From: Gallionella sp.
GTDB lineage: Bacteria > Pseudomonadota > Gammaproteobacteria > Burkholderiales > Gallionellaceae
DNA length: 64,000 nucleotides
Assembly: GCA_028699065.1 (NCBI GenBank)
Contig: JAQVVH010000001.1
Location: forward strand, 357,860 to 421,859
Direction: 5' to 3'
Below, piece after piece: positions 27,712 to 37,338 of the stretch. How positions within the stretch are numbered: position 1 is the first letter of the stretch; the number at the start of each line of letters is the position of its first letter. Both the position numbers and the translations under genes were made by a program. The notes beneath the pieces were generated by a model. The model was not told where the DNA came from. It was given only the letters and a program-made list of their open reading frames with translations, and ran no database searches.

Positions 27712-28458
27712 TTGTCCGACTCCCATTCCGAAATTACCCTCACCGCGCGCAAACTGTGCCGGCGTTTTGGCGCACGCCTGGTCGTGGATGACGTGTCGCT
27801 GGAACTGCGTCGCGGCGAAGTGCTCGGTCTGCTCGGGCACAACGGCGCCGGCAAAAGCACCACGCTGCAACTGTTGAGCGGCTGTCTTCTGCCGGATAGC
27901 GGCGAGATCGAAATTTGCGGTACCCAACTGTTGCGCCAGCCGCTGCTCGCCAAAAAACAGTTGGGCTACCTGCCGGAAATCCCGCCGCTGTATCGCGAAA
28001 TGCAAGTCAACCGCTACCTGATTTTCGCCGCACGACTGCACGGTATGAATGCCGCCCGGGCCAGCGCAGCCGTCGCGGATTGCCTGCATCGTTGCGGTCT
28101 GGAAAGTGTCAGGCACAAGCGTATCGGCACGCTCTCAAAGGGCTACCAGCAACGTGTCGGTATTGCGCAGGCCATCGTTCACGCACCCGATGTCATCATT
28201 CTTGATGAGCCCACCGTGGGACTGGATCCGGCGCAAATCCGTGATATTCGCGGCCTGATCCGTGAACTGGGCGACCGTCATAGTGTGTTGATTTCCACCC
28301 ATCTGCTTGCCGAGGTTGAAAGTATGTGCGACCGCGTCAGCATTTTGCACCAGGGCAAGGTGGTGTTCGACGGCACCACGGCCACGCTGGCAGCGTTTGG
28401 CGGCACCGCCGACAGTCTCGAAAACAATTTCCTGCGCATCACCGGAGTCGCCGCATGA
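27712..28458 (+). CDS. ABC transporter ATP-binding protein (GldA/NatA-like)
   Basis: 248-residue nucleotide-binding subunit. Walker A is GHNGAGKST, the signature LSKGYQQRVG is a CcmA/NatA-type variant, and Walker B is VIILDEPTVGLD with the switch His in LISTHLL. The start is TTG at 27712. Its stop overlaps the start of the permease gene (ATGA). With the permease and the GldG-like protein it forms a complete GldA-GldF-GldG-type module. The substrate is unknown; gliding is not implied outside Bacteroidetes. Confidence 0.9.
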   Translation: MSDSHSEITLTARKLCRRFGARLVVDDVSLELRRGEVLGLLGHNGAGKSTTLQLLSGCLLPDSGEIEICGTQLLRQPLLAKKQLGYLPEIPPLYREMQVNRYLIFAARLHGMNAARASAAVADCLHRCGLESVRHKRIGTLSKGYQQRVGIAQAIVHAPDVIILDEPTVGLDPAQIRDIRGLIRELGDRHSVLISTHLLAEVESMCDRVSILHQGKVVFDGTTATLAAFGGTADSLENNFLRITGVAA

Positions 28459-29198
28459 TCCGCCTCATCGCCATGCGCGAACTGCGCAGCCTGCTCGGCC
28501 AACCCGCCACCTGGTTTACGCTGGCGCTGCTGCAATTCATTCTCGCCTGGTTCTTTCTCGCACGCCTGGAGGCGTTTCTCGAGATTCAGCCGCAGCTGGC
28601 CGAAGTCGCCAATGCGCCCGGCGTCACGGCCGCGCTGGCCGCGCCCATGTTCAATCTGATCACCCTGCTGCTGATGATGCTGGTACCCATGTTCACCATG
28701 CGCAGTCTGGCCGAAGAACGCCGCAACCAGACCCTGCCGTTGCTGCTCGCCGCACCGGTTTCAGCCGCGGACATCGTGCTCGGAAAATTTATCGGCCTGT
28801 TTTTCTTTCTGATATTACTGAGCGGCAGCGTGCCACTCATGATCTACAGCCTGTCCTTCGGTACGGCGCTGGACCACGGACTGCTGCTCGCCAATTTGGC
28901 GGGCTTGCTGTTGCTCATGTCCAGCTTCGTCGCGCTGGGCCTGTATGTCTCCGCGCTCACGGTACAACCCGTCGTGGCCGCAATCGGTGCGCTGGCTATC
29001 CTGGTGGGGCTGTGGCTCGCCGACATTGGCGCCCCGGAAAATGATTCGCCCTGGCACGCCTTGTCCCCGCTGCATCATTTCGAGGCTTTCAACACCGGTC
29101 TGCTGGACAGCGGCGATGTTGTTTTCTTCGTGTTGTTCAGCGGTGTTTTTCTGCTGCTGGCAATGCGCCGCCTAAACAACAATCGGCGCTATGGGTAG
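28455..29198 (+). CDS. ABC-2 type permease (GldF-like)
   Basis: 247 residues with about six membrane helices, for example WFTLALLQFILAWFFLARL, FNLITLLLMMLVPMFTM and VVFFVLFSGVFLLL. Between helices 2 and 3 is the typical ABC-2 segment MRSLAEERRNQTLPLLLAAP. The chosen ATG at 28455 overlaps the upstream ATPase stop; a longer frame from 28326 lies inside that gene and is not used. The next gene follows after 3 nt. Substrate unknown. Confidence 0.9.
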   Translation: MIRLIAMRELRSLLGQPATWFTLALLQFILAWFFLARLEAFLEIQPQLAEVANAPGVTAALAAPMFNLITLLLMMLVPMFTMRSLAEERRNQTLPLLLAAPVSAADIVLGKFIGLFFFLILLSGSVPLMIYSLSFGTALDHGLLLANLAGLLLLMSSFVALGLYVSALTVQPVVAAIGALAILVGLWLADIGAPENDSPWHALSPLHHFEAFNTGLLDSGDVVFFVLFSGVFLLLAMRRLNNNRRYG

Positions 29199-29201
29199 GC
29201 G

Positions 29202-30551
29202 ATGATGGCACACAAATTTTTCACGACGCCGCTGCTCCGCAATTTGCTCCTCACAGTGCTGCTGCTCGGCTCGGCTTTCGGATTGGGCTATCTTGCCGAA
29301 CGATACCCGCTACAGCGGGATGTGACCCACAATGCGGCGAACAGCCTCGAGCCGGCCAGTGTGAATGTTTTGCGGCAACTCAAGGGACCCGTCAATATCA
29401 CGGTGTACGCCACCGAGCAGGATCCGCGCCTGGGTGACATCCGCAAGGCGATTGGCGATTTTCTGTCCCTGTACCAGCGCTACAAAAACGACTTCACACT
29501 AACCTTCGTCAATCCCGAAACGGAGCCGGAAAAAACCCGCGCCGCGGGCGTCCAGTTCAATGGTGAGATGATCGTTACCCATGCGGGGCGCAGCGAACAT
29601 CTGACCCAACTCAACGAATCCATTCTTACCGGCACGCTGCTGCGTCTGGCGCACCAGCGCGATCAGGTGCTGATGTTTCTGGAGGGGCATGGCGAACGCA
29701 GGCTGGATGGCATGGCCAATCACGATCTGGGCAGTCTGTTCGGCGCAAAGTTGAAACAAAACGGCTTCAGGCTTGCCAGCCTGAATCTGGCGCTGGCACA
29801 GGATGTGCCGGATAACGCCAGCATTCTGCTGCTCACCCAGCCGCAAATCGATCTGCTGCCCGGCGAAATCGACAAGCTCAAACATTATCTCGACCGGGGT
29901 GGCAATCTGCTCTGGCTGCTGGATCCGGGTTCCCTGCATGGTCAGGAGCCGCTGGCTGAGGCCCTGAATTTGATCCTGCCGCCCGGAACCGTCATTGACC
30001 CCGGCGCGGCGGATATGAATGCACCCGTCACCTGGGCACTCGGCGCGGCTTATCCGCCGCATGCGATTACACGCAATTTCAATCTGATCACGGCATTCCC
30101 GGAAGCGCGCGCCATCGCGTGGGAGGAAACCTCGGAATGGTCGCCGCGCAGCGTGGTGGAAGTCGCCCCGCGCGGCTGGATTAGCCGGAAAGCGCCGGGC
30201 AACACACCCCGTTTTGACAAACGCTATGACACCCCGGGGCCGCTCACGGTTGCGGTCGCGCTGCAACGCAGCCGCAACGAACGCGAACAGCGAATCGTCG
30301 TGGTCGGCAATGGTGCTTTTCTGTCCAACACCTTTGCGGGCAACGGCGGCAACGTCGATCTTGGCGTCAGCATGGTGAACTGGCTGGCCGGCGAGGATCA
30401 TCTGATCGATATCCAGCCGCGCGCGGCCCGCGACAGTCAGCTCAGTCTGGGCCAGACGCAGCTCAATGTCATCAGTCTGACCTTCCTGCTCGGCCTGCCG
30501 CTGTCGCTCACTGCACTGGGCATCTGGCTGTGGTGGCGCCGCCGGAGTTAA
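29202..30551 (+). CDS. GldG-family ABC auxiliary protein
   Basis: 449 residues. It has one N-terminal membrane helix (LLLTVLLLGSAFGLGYLAE), a large periplasmic domain of the GldG / ABC_transp_aux type (about 40-415), and a C-terminal helix (LTFLLGLPLSLTALGIWLWWRRR). The periplasmic part resembles an inactive class I glutamine amidotransferase-like fold (FLEGHGERRLDGM; LLLTQPQIDLLPGEIDKL). It is the third gene of the ABC module, and the typical companion of GldF-like permeases in many proteobacteria. Its role is not established. mutM follows after 3 nt. Confidence 0.87.
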   Translation: MMAHKFFTTPLLRNLLLTVLLLGSAFGLGYLAERYPLQRDVTHNAANSLEPASVNVLRQLKGPVNITVYATEQDPRLGDIRKAIGDFLSLYQRYKNDFTLTFVNPETEPEKTRAAGVQFNGEMIVTHAGRSEHLTQLNESILTGTLLRLAHQRDQVLMFLEGHGERRLDGMANHDLGSLFGAKLKQNGFRLASLNLALAQDVPDNASILLLTQPQIDLLPGEIDKLKHYLDRGGNLLWLLDPGSLHGQEPLAEALNLILPPGTVIDPGAADMNAPVTWALGAAYPPHAITRNFNLITAFPEARAIAWEETSEWSPRSVVEVAPRGWISRKAPGNTPRFDKRYDTPGPLTVAVALQRSRNEREQRIVVVGNGAFLSNTFAGNGGNVDLGVSMVNWLAGEDHLIDIQPRAARDSQLSLGQTQLNVISLTFLLGLPLSLTALGIWLWWRRRS

Positions 30552-30554
30552 CGC

Positions 30555-31370
30555 ATGCCGGAACTCCCCGAGGTCGAAACTACGCTGCGCGGTCTCGCGC
30601 CCGCACTGATCGGAAAAACCGTTCGCGAGGTTCATATCCGCCAGCCGAAACTGCGCTGGCCGGTTCCCCCTGAATTACCGGCGTTACTCAACGGACAAAT
30701 CATTCGACGCCTGCACCGGCGCGCCAAATACCTGCTGATCGAATTCGATCGCGGCACACTGATCCTGCACCTCGGCATGTCCGGCAATCTGCGTATCGTG
30801 AGTGCTGCCACACCACTCAAAAAACACGACCACTTTGATCTGCTGCTGGATAACGGCACAACCATGCGCCTGCATGATCCGCGCCGCTTTGGCGCCGTGC
30901 TCTGGCACACAGGCGATGCGGCGACGCACCCGCTGCTCGCCGCACTCGGCCCGGAGCCGCTGGGCGATGAATTCGATGGCACTACCTTGTATCGGGCCAC
31001 GCGCAACAAAACCGCAGCGATCAAGCTCGTCATCATGGATCAGCGCATCGTGGTCGGCGTCGGCAACATTTATGCCAACGAAGCCTTGTTCCGCGCGGGC
31101 ATTCGCCCGCAGCTTCCCGCCGGAAAACTCAGCCGCCCCCGCTGCACCGCACTGGCCGGGGAAATTCGCGCAACCCTGACCGCCGCTATCGCCAAGGGCG
31201 GTAGCACGCTGCGCGATTACGTCAGCAGCGACGGTTCGCCGGGCTACTTCCAGCAGGAGTACTGGGTGTATGGCCGCGCGGGCGAGGCCTGCCGCCGTTG
31301 CGGCGAATCTGTCAGGTTATTGCGTCTGGGCCAGCGGGCGAGTTTTTATTGCCCGCATTGCCAGCATTGA
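30555..31370 (+). CDS. mutM: Formamidopyrimidine-DNA glycosylase
   Basis: Removes 8-oxoguanine and Fapy lesions and cuts the backbone (bifunctional). The mature N-terminus [13 protein letters not shown] supplies the catalytic Pro and Glu. The lesion-recognition segment ([21 protein letters not shown]) and the C-terminal zinc finger ([11 protein letters not shown] ... CPHC) are complete in 271 residues. It lies 3 nt after the GldG-like gene, so it is likely read from the same transcript though unrelated in function. It converges with orn without a gap. Confidence 0.97.
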   Translation: MPELPEVETTLRGLAPALIGKTVREVHIRQPKLRWPVPPELPALLNGQIIRRLHRRAKYLLIEFDRGTLILHLGMSGNLRIVSAATPLKKHDHFDLLLDNGTTMRLHDPRRFGAVLWHTGDAATHPLLAALGPEPLGDEFDGTTLYRATRNKTAAIKLVIMDQRIVVGVGNIYANEALFRAGIRPQLPAGKLSRPRCTALAGEIRATLTAAIAKGGSTLRDYVSSDGSPGYFQQEYWVYGRAGEACRRCGESVRLLRLGQRASFYCPHCQH

Positions 31371-31916
31371 TCAGAGTTTGAGGAAGTTATCGCGGTAGTG
31401 GCGCATTTCCGCGATGGATTCATAAATGTCGGCCAGCGCTTCGTGCTTGCCGTGTTTCTTCATGCTGCTGGCCACCTCCGGTTTCCAGCGACGCGCAAGC
31501 TCCTTCAGGGTACTGACATCCAGATTGCGGTAGTGGAAATAGTCTTCCAGTTTGGGCATCCAGCGCGCCATGAAGCGGCGATCCTGACAAATCGAATTGC
31601 CGCACATGGGTGAGGTGCGCGCCGGCACATACTCCTGTAAAAACGCCAGCATCTGCGCTTCCACCACAGCTTCGTCCAGGGCGGACGCTTTGACCTTTTC
31701 AATCAGGCCGGATTTGCCGTGCGTGGACTTGTTCCAATTGTCCATACCGTCCAGCACGCTGTCGGACTGGTGCACGACCAGCACCGGGGCCTCGGCCACG
31801 GTATCGAGCTGACTATCGGTCACCACCATCGCGATTTCGATGATGCGATCGTTGTCGGGAGACAGGCCGGTCATTTCCATATCCAGCCAAACGAGGTGAT
31901 TCTGGTTCTGTGCCAT
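31371..31916 (-). CDS. orn: Oligoribonuclease
   Basis: DEDDh 3'-5' exonuclease finishing RNA decay by cleaving short oligoribonucleotides (including pGpG, thus linked to c-di-GMP turnover by the two cyclases here). Motifs: [10 protein letters not shown] (Asp, Glu), the second Asp in CQDRRFM, and the final His/Asp in KHEALADI. I choose the ATG at 31914-31916 ([12 protein letters not shown]), which matches the family N-terminus; another ATG lies 18 nt upstream. Neither has a clear ribosome site. Confidence 0.95.
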   Translation of the reverse strand: MAQNQNHLVWLDMEMTGLSPDNDRIIEIAMVVTDSQLDTVAEAPVLVVHQSDSVLDGMDNWNKSTHGKSGLIEKVKASALDEAVVEAQMLAFLQEYVPARTSPMCGNSICQDRRFMARWMPKLEDYFHYRNLDVSTLKELARRWKPEVASSMKKHGKHEALADIYESIAEMRHYRDNFLKL

Positions 31917-31996
31917 AATTCGCGCGTCTTTCATACAGTGAACAACAGGGTGCGTATTTTGTCACAGCACACCGTTATCCCGAAAATTATTCCGAA

Positions 31997-33253
31997 ATGA
32001 CCGCTGCCAGTTTCAGTCTGTTTTTTGTTGCCGCTGTCTCGCTGACCACACTCGCCAAACTGTGGCTGGCGCGCCGCCATTTGCGTCATATCGCAGCGCA
32101 TCGCCCGGCGGTGCCGGAAGATTTCCGTGACCGAATCGCGCTGGCCGAGCACCAGAAGGCCGCCGATTACACCTCGGCAAAAACCCGCTTCGATATGACG
32201 TCTGTCGTATTCGATGCCCTGGTACTGCTCGGTTTCACGCTGGGCGGTGGCATTCAGTGGATGGCCGATCTGAGCGCCCGCGGGATCGGCGGAACACTCA
32301 CCGGTGGCGTGGCGATTATCGTTGCGGTAATGCTGTTGTCGGCGCTGCTGGAAACCCCCTTCAGTCTGTATCGCACTTTCGTCATCGAGGCGCGCTTCGG
32401 GTTCAACAAAATGACGCCGGGATTGTATTTCCGCGATGCGCTGAAAAGCCTGTTGCTCGGCGCCGCGCTCGGTCTGCCGCTGCTGTTTGTCGTGCTGTGG
32501 CTGATGTCGGGGATGGGCGATTTGTGGTGGCTTTACGTCTGGGGCGTGTGGGTGACGTTCAATTTGCTGGTGATGTTTATTTACCCGACTTTCATCGCGC
32601 CGTTGTTCAACCGTTTCACGCCGCTGGAAGATGCGTCGATGAAGTCCCGCATCGAAGACTTGCTGCGCCGTTGCGGTTTCACCGCGAGCGGGCTGTTTGT
32701 GATGGATGGCAGCAAACGCAGCGCGCACGGCAACGCCTACTTCACCGGCTTTGGAAAATCCAAACGCATCGTCTTTTTCGACACTCTGCTGGCGCGTCTT
32801 TCCGGCAGCGAAATTGAGGCCGTGCTCGCACACGAGCTCGGGCATTTCAAACGCCGCCACGTGATGAAGCGCATGCTTGGGACTTTCGCGATCAGTCTGG
32901 GTTTTCTGTGGCTGCTCGGCCGGCTGATGCAGACGCCATGGTTTTATGAGGGACTGGGCGTCAACACGCCGTCCACCGCGCTTGCGCTGTTGCTGTTCTT
33001 TATGATCTTGCCGACATTCAGCTTCCTGCTGCATCCGCTGTTTTCAGCCTATTCGCGCAAGCATGAATTCGAGGCCGACGCCTATGCCGCGCAACAGACC
33101 GATGCCGCCGATCTGGTCAGCGCACTGGTCAAGCTTTATCAGGACAATGCGGCCACGCTGACGCCCGACCCGCTGTATTCGACTTTTTATGACTCACACC
33201 CACCGGCCCCCGTCCGCATTCATCATCTAAAAACACGCCAGGAGTCCCCATGA
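31997..33253 (+). CDS. M48 family zinc metallopeptidase (Ste24-like)
   Basis: 418-residue integral membrane protease with an N-terminal Peptidase_M48_N domain of several helices, as in CAAX prenyl protease 1 (Ste24), then the catalytic domain. The zinc site is HELGH, with the third ligand Glu in HEFEADAYA. Bacteria lack prenylated CAAX proteins, so a quality-control role on membrane proteins is more likely. It is divergent from orn and its stop overlaps the cytochrome start (ATGA), so the two are coupled. Confidence 0.92.
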   Translation: MTAASFSLFFVAAVSLTTLAKLWLARRHLRHIAAHRPAVPEDFRDRIALAEHQKAADYTSAKTRFDMTSVVFDALVLLGFTLGGGIQWMADLSARGIGGTLTGGVAIIVAVMLLSALLETPFSLYRTFVIEARFGFNKMTPGLYFRDALKSLLLGAALGLPLLFVVLWLMSGMGDLWWLYVWGVWVTFNLLVMFIYPTFIAPLFNRFTPLEDASMKSRIEDLLRRCGFTASGLFVMDGSKRSAHGNAYFTGFGKSKRIVFFDTLLARLSGSEIEAVLAHELGHFKRRHVMKRMLGTFAISLGFLWLLGRLMQTPWFYEGLGVNTPSTALALLLFFMILPTFSFLLHPLFSAYSRKHEFEADAYAAQQTDAADLVSALVKLYQDNAATLTPDPLYSTFYDSHPPAPVRIHHLKTRQESP

Positions 33254-33561
33254 AAAAATTTCTGCTCGCCCTCGCTTTACTCAGTCTTTCAGGCATCGCT
33301 CTGGCCAACCCGTTTCCCAAAGGCAATGCACAGACCGGGCAACAACTTTTTGCGAAATATGACTGCAGCAGTTGCCACAAGGGCAAGATGGGGGGAGACG
33401 GCAGCGCGATTTTTACGCGTGCCAACCGCACGGTCAGCAGCCCGGATGAACTTCTGGTGCAAATGGAACGCTGCTCCGGCGCAATCGGAAAATCGCTCAG
33501 CGGGCAGGAAAAACAGGATCTCGCGGCCTACCTGAACAAGACTTACTACCGCTTCAAGTAA
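33250..33561 (+). CDS. Small periplasmic c-type cytochrome
   Basis: 103-residue precursor. A signal peptide (MKKFLLALALLSLSGIALA) is cleaved near ALA-NPF. One heme site CSSCH lies near residue 40. The rest is a short class I-like fold ending in EKQDLAAYLNKTYYRFK. The distal ligand is uncertain; Met in GKMGG or VQMERC is possible. It probably passes electrons in the periplasm. It overlaps the M48 gene by 4 nt, and rsgA follows after 8 nt. Confidence 0.88.
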   Translation: MKKFLLALALLSLSGIALANPFPKGNAQTGQQLFAKYDCSSCHKGKMGGDGSAIFTRANRTVSSPDELLVQMERCSGAIGKSLSGQEKQDLAAYLNKTYYRFK

Positions 33562-33569
33562 ACCGCCCA

Positions 33570-34451
33570 TTGAAACAACTTCACGGCACCATCACCGCCG
33601 CATTCGGTCGCCAATATCTGGCGCGCCTGGCGGATGGCCGCGAGCTGCTCTGCCTGACCCGGGGAAAGAAAAGCGAAGTCGTTTGCGGCGACGAGGTGGA
33701 AATCAATCTCACCAGTGAGGCATCCGCGGAAAACGGCGCGCAGGGCGTCATCGAACGTATCGCCCCGCGCCGCTCGCTGCTGCATCGCTCCGACGCCTTC
33801 CGCGAAAAACTCATCGCCGCCAATGTCACGCAAATCGTCATCGTTGTCGCGGCTGAACCCTCGTTCAGCGATGAACTGCTGGCGCGCTGTCTGGTGGCGG
33901 CACAAGACCAACAACTGGATGTCGTCATCGTGCTGAACAAATGCGATCTGGGCGAAGCAGCGGTGCTTGCCCGCGAGCGCCTGGCCCCCTACCGGGATAT
34001 CGGCTACCGGATCGTCGAGCTTAGCGCGCTAAACAGTAGTAGTGATCTGCGTCCCTTGCTGAAGGGCCATCTTAGCGTTCTGGTCGGGCAGTCCGGCATG
34101 GGGAAATCCACGCTGATCAACAGTCTCATTCCCGGCGCACAAGCCGCAACCCGGGAAATCTCCAGCGTCCTCGACTCCGGCAAACACACCACCACCCACG
34201 CGCGCCTTTACGCGCTGGATGCGGACAGCAGCCTGATCGATTGCCCCGGCGTGCAAGCCTTCGGGCTGCACCATCTCAGCCTGGGTGAAATTGAAAGCGG
34301 ATTTGTCGAATTCGCCGCCTATCTCGGACAGTGCCGCTACCGCAACTGCCGCCACATTCACGAACCCGGCTGCGCCATCCGTCAGGCCGTCGAGTCCGGA
34401 AAAATCGACGCCCGCCGGCTGGCGCTGTTTCAGCAGATTACGGCAAAATAA
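33570..34451 (+). CDS. rsgA: Ribosome small-subunit GTPase RsgA
   Basis: Circularly permuted GTPase helping the final maturation of the 30S subunit. It has 293 residues, an N-terminal OB fold, then motifs in permuted order: NKCD (G4) first, GQSGMGKSTLINSL (G1), and DCPGVQAFGL (G3). The zinc knuckle CRYRNCRHIHEPGC is at the C-terminus. The start is a TTG at 33570, 8 nt after the cytochrome stop; no better start is visible. Confidence 0.95.
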   Translation: MKQLHGTITAAFGRQYLARLADGRELLCLTRGKKSEVVCGDEVEINLTSEASAENGAQGVIERIAPRRSLLHRSDAFREKLIAANVTQIVIVVAAEPSFSDELLARCLVAAQDQQLDVVIVLNKCDLGEAAVLARERLAPYRDIGYRIVELSALNSSSDLRPLLKGHLSVLVGQSGMGKSTLINSLIPGAQAATREISSVLDSGKHTTTHARLYALDADSSLIDCPGVQAFGLHHLSLGEIESGFVEFAAYLGQCRYRNCRHIHEPGCAIRQAVESGKIDARRLALFQQITAK

Positions 34452-34532
34452 TAATCAAGAAATTTTGTATTTTTTTCGAATGGCCGCCTGGCCATTAAGC
34501 GCTAGAATGCGCGTCGTCAGGAGACAAATTTT

Positions 34533-35012
34533 GTGAAGACGGATAATTTTCAGTCGCTATCGGAGCAAGCCCTCAGGAAGTTCCGGATCATTTTTGGATC
34601 CGTGCGGCAGCACTTGAGGGAAATTGAAAAAACCTGTGGCATCACCGGCTCGCAGCTCTGGATCATCCACGAAATTTCCAAAGCGCCCGGTATTGGCATT
34701 TCCGGCTTGGCAATGCGGCTTTCCATCCACCAATCGACCTGCAGCCTGCTGGTGGACAAACTGGTGCAGCGGAAGCTGGTCAGCAAGGAGCGCGGTCAGG
34801 TGGATCATCGTCGTGTGGGATTAAAAATCACGCCGGAGGCTGAACATATCCTGAAAATCGCTCCCGGACCGGCGGAAGGTATATTGCCGGAAGCCATTCG
34901 AACGCTGCCGGCAGCGGATCTGGAAAAACTGGATGCCGCCCTGGAAAAAGTCATTCACCAGCTGAAGCCCAGCGACACCGAGATGGCGGGGAAACCGCTC
35001 TCCGAGCTTTAG
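34533..35012 (+). CDS. MarR-family transcriptional regulator
   Basis: 159 residues with a winged helix: GISGLAMRLSIHQSTCSLLVDKLVQ is the recognition helix region and KERGQVDHRR the wing. The start is GTG at 34533, supported by CAGGAG 9 nt upstream. No ligand or target can be read; the gene converges with the CobD-like gene 5 nt away. It is unrelated to the broken EPS MarR at the left end, which is shorter. Confidence 0.87.
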   Translation: MKTDNFQSLSEQALRKFRIIFGSVRQHLREIEKTCGITGSQLWIIHEISKAPGIGISGLAMRLSIHQSTCSLLVDKLVQRKLVSKERGQVDHRRVGLKITPEAEHILKIAPGPAEGILPEAIRTLPAADLEKLDAALEKVIHQLKPSDTEMAGKPLSEL

Positions 35013-35017
35013 CAGCG

Positions 35018-35950
35018 CTAACTCGCCATTCGGGCGAGGCTCAGCAACACCAACAACATTAGCCAGAAGAGTACGGTACGCCAGAGTAGGCCGATCGCGC
35101 TTTGCATCAAGTCGGCGTCCGCCTCGTCGCCGATTCCCAACTCGGGCCGACCAAGTGGGATACCATCCTGAGGCAAGGGCTGCCCCAGACGGACGCCCAA
35201 CGCACCCGCACCGCCGGCAAGCAAAATACCTTCCTCCGGATCCGGCCAGCTTTGCGCCTGGGTTCTCCAGCAATGAATCGTGTCTTCGAAATCGCCGACA
35301 ATGGCGAATGTGATCGCCGTCATCCGTACCGGCAGCCATTCCACCCACCGGCTGGCCTGCTGGGAAAATGCGGCAAAACCGCCGCTTTGTACCTTCTCGC
35401 ACCAGCGCGTTCTGAAAACCAGCACAAGACGGAACATCACGGCACCCGCCGCACCGCCGATACCCAGCAGACTGAACACCATGAACCAGAAAACCACTCC
35501 AAACACATGGTGATAAGAAGCCAGCAAGCCCTGCTCGATACTGACACGGGCGACTTCTTCCGGATTAAGTTCATGCGTGGGCCGCTGCCACCAGCGGGCA
35601 AGGAGTTGGCGCGCCTCATCCAGTCGATCTTCGCGTAGTGCTTTGTGAATGCCGGTGAAATAGTGGCTGAACTGTCGAAAGCCCATAGTGAGGTAAAGCA
35701 GCGCCACATTGAACACCCAGCCCAGCAAGGGTTGAACGCGGTACAGAAGCCCGAAAACCAGACAGACCAGCAACACCGGCGGCACCACACCAAGAAACCA
35801 GGCAGCCTTGCCGTGCCAGCGCTCTCCCGCATTGAAGTGCCGCTGAAAGAAATCCGCATAAGCAGCCAACCCTCGGTCGAAATACTTTCGGGCAGACAGC
35901 GAATGCAGCTGCTCCAGCAGGAAGGCGGCGATCAATGAAAATAAACTCAT
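35018..35950 (-). CDS. CobD/CbiB-AmpE superfamily membrane protein
   Basis: 310 residues with about four to five membrane helices (VPPVLLVCLVFGLLY, FGVVFWFMVFSLLGIGGAAG, LWRTVLFWLMLLVLLSL). It carries two signatures of the CobD/CbiB group, WLPVRMTAITFAIVG and GAGALGVRLGQPL, but its N-terminus is closer to AmpE. It could be the adenosylcobinamide-phosphate synthase for B12 or a paralogue of unknown use. No other cobalamin gene is near, so I favour the paralogue, although this organism does use B12 in NrdJ. Confidence 0.75.
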   Translation of the reverse strand: MSLFSLIAAFLLEQLHSLSARKYFDRGLAAYADFFQRHFNAGERWHGKAAWFLGVVPPVLLVCLVFGLLYRVQPLLGWVFNVALLYLTMGFRQFSHYFTGIHKALREDRLDEARQLLARWWQRPTHELNPEEVARVSIEQGLLASYHHVFGVVFWFMVFSLLGIGGAAGAVMFRLVLVFRTRWCEKVQSGGFAAFSQQASRWVEWLPVRMTAITFAIVGDFEDTIHCWRTQAQSWPDPEEGILLAGGAGALGVRLGQPLPQDGIPLGRPELGIGDEADADLMQSAIGLLWRTVLFWLMLLVLLSLARMAS

Positions 35951-36083
35951 GGCAGCGGGCGCGGCAGAATCGGATGGCGAAAAGATACCACAGCCAGCCG
36001 GAAATTCACCGCGCTGATGGCAACGCTGATGTCGCTTGCCGCAGCAATGGCGTGACTGCCGCGGCCGCCAGAATCCCGGTGCA

Positions 36084-37337
36084 CTAGCTGATCATGCCCG
36101 CCGCAACGGTATTGTTTGTGGCTTCATCAATCACGATAAAACTGCCGGTGGCGCGGTCTTCCTCGTAGCGGTCAAACACTAGCGGCTGCTGAATTTTCAA
36201 AGCCACGCGCGCGATGTCATTCATGTGCAACTGTTCGACCGCGTGCGGCTCCAGCGAGTTGACGTCCACCCGGTAATAAAGTCGCGAAAACAGGCATTTC
36301 GCCGAGCGTGTCGTATGCTTGACCAGATATTTCCGATTCTTGTCCAGCGGCGTTTCCGACAACCAGCACAGCATGGCTTCGAACTCCCTTTCCACGCTGG
36401 GCTTATTGCCACCGGATTTCACAAAGAGATCACCACGCGAGATGTCAATCTCGTCTTCCAGTGTCAGCTGGACCGACTGCGGGGCGAAAGCCGTTTGCAA
36501 CTTGCCGTCATAGGTCACGATTTCTTTCACGCGCGTACTGCGGCCGGACGGCAGAATGGTGATCTCGTCGCCCACCGAGACTTCCCCCGCCTCAATCCGC
36601 CCGGAAAAACCCCGGAAGTCGTGATACTCGTCGGTCTGCGGACGGCACACCCATTGCACCGGGAAGCGGAAATCGCGGGTGTTCACATCATGGTCGATCG
36701 CCACAGTCTCCAGCAATTCCAGCAGGGACGGGCCGACATACCAGTCCATAGACGCGCTCCTCTCCACCACGTTATCACCGTTGAGTGCCGAGAGTGGAAT
36801 GCAATGCACGTCGTGCAGATCCAGCTGCGCCGCAAAACGCTTGTATTCGCCGACAATCTCCTCGAAACGCTGTTTGGAATAATCCACCATATCCATCTTA
36901 TTCACCGCCAACACCACATGCGGCACGCCGAGCAGGCTGGTGAGATAGGAATGCCGCCGGGTCTGTGTCAGAACGCCCTTGCGCGCATCCACCAGGATGA
37001 TCGCCAGATTCGCGGTGGAGGCCGCCGTCACCATGTTGCGCGTGTACTGTTCATGCCCCGGCGTGTCGCCGATGATGAACTTGCGCCTGGGCGTAGCGAA
37101 ATACCGGTAGGCCACATCGATGGTGATGCCCTGCTCGCGCTCGGCCTGTAAACCGTCCGTGAGAAGCGACAAATCAACCGCCGCCATGCCGCGCTTCTCG
37201 CTGGTCTTGCTGATAGCGGAGAATTGGTCCTCGAAGATGGACTTCGAATCATGCAGCAAACGGCCGATCAGCGTGCTCTTGCCGTCGTCCACCGAGCCCG
37301 CGGTAATGAAGCGCAGTAATTGTGTATTCGTGTTCAT
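36084..37337 (-). CDS. cysN: Sulfate adenylyltransferase subunit 1 (GTPase)
   Basis: Regulatory GTPase of ATP sulfurylase, driving APS formation by CysD. It has 417 residues: G1 [10 protein letters not shown]3 DTPGHEQY, G4 NKMD, then two EF-Tu-like beta barrels. No APS kinase domain is fused at the C-terminus, unlike many NodQ-type proteins. The gene follows cysD with a 1-nt gap and is last in the cys run. Confidence 0.96.
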   Translation of the reverse strand: MNTNTQLLRFITAGSVDDGKSTLIGRLLHDSKSIFEDQFSAISKTSEKRGMAAVDLSLLTDGLQAEREQGITIDVAYRYFATPRRKFIIGDTPGHEQYTRNMVTAASTANLAIILVDARKGVLTQTRRHSYLTSLLGVPHVVLAVNKMDMVDYSKQRFEEIVGEYKRFAAQLDLHDVHCIPLSALNGDNVVERSASMDWYVGPSLLELLETVAIDHDVNTRDFRFPVQWVCRPQTDEYHDFRGFSGRIEAGEVSVGDEITILPSGRSTRVKEIVTYDGKLQTAFAPQSVQLTLEDEIDISRGDLFVKSGGNKPSVEREFEAMLCWLSETPLDKNRKYLVKHTTRSAKCLFSRLYYRVDVNSLEPHAVEQLHMNDIARVALKIQQPLVFDRYEEDRATGSFIVIDEATNNTVAAGMIS

Positions 37338-37338
37338 C

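Noticed and set aside
31931..33034. 367-residue minus-strand frame over the M48 peptidase gene
   Set aside because: Composition is Gln/His/Arg-rich as expected for an antisense frame of a GC-rich membrane gene; it overlaps a recognised gene.
35951..36083. Small gene between the CobD-like gene and cysN
   Set aside because: Only very short frames without ribosome sites; nothing recognisable in the 133 nt.
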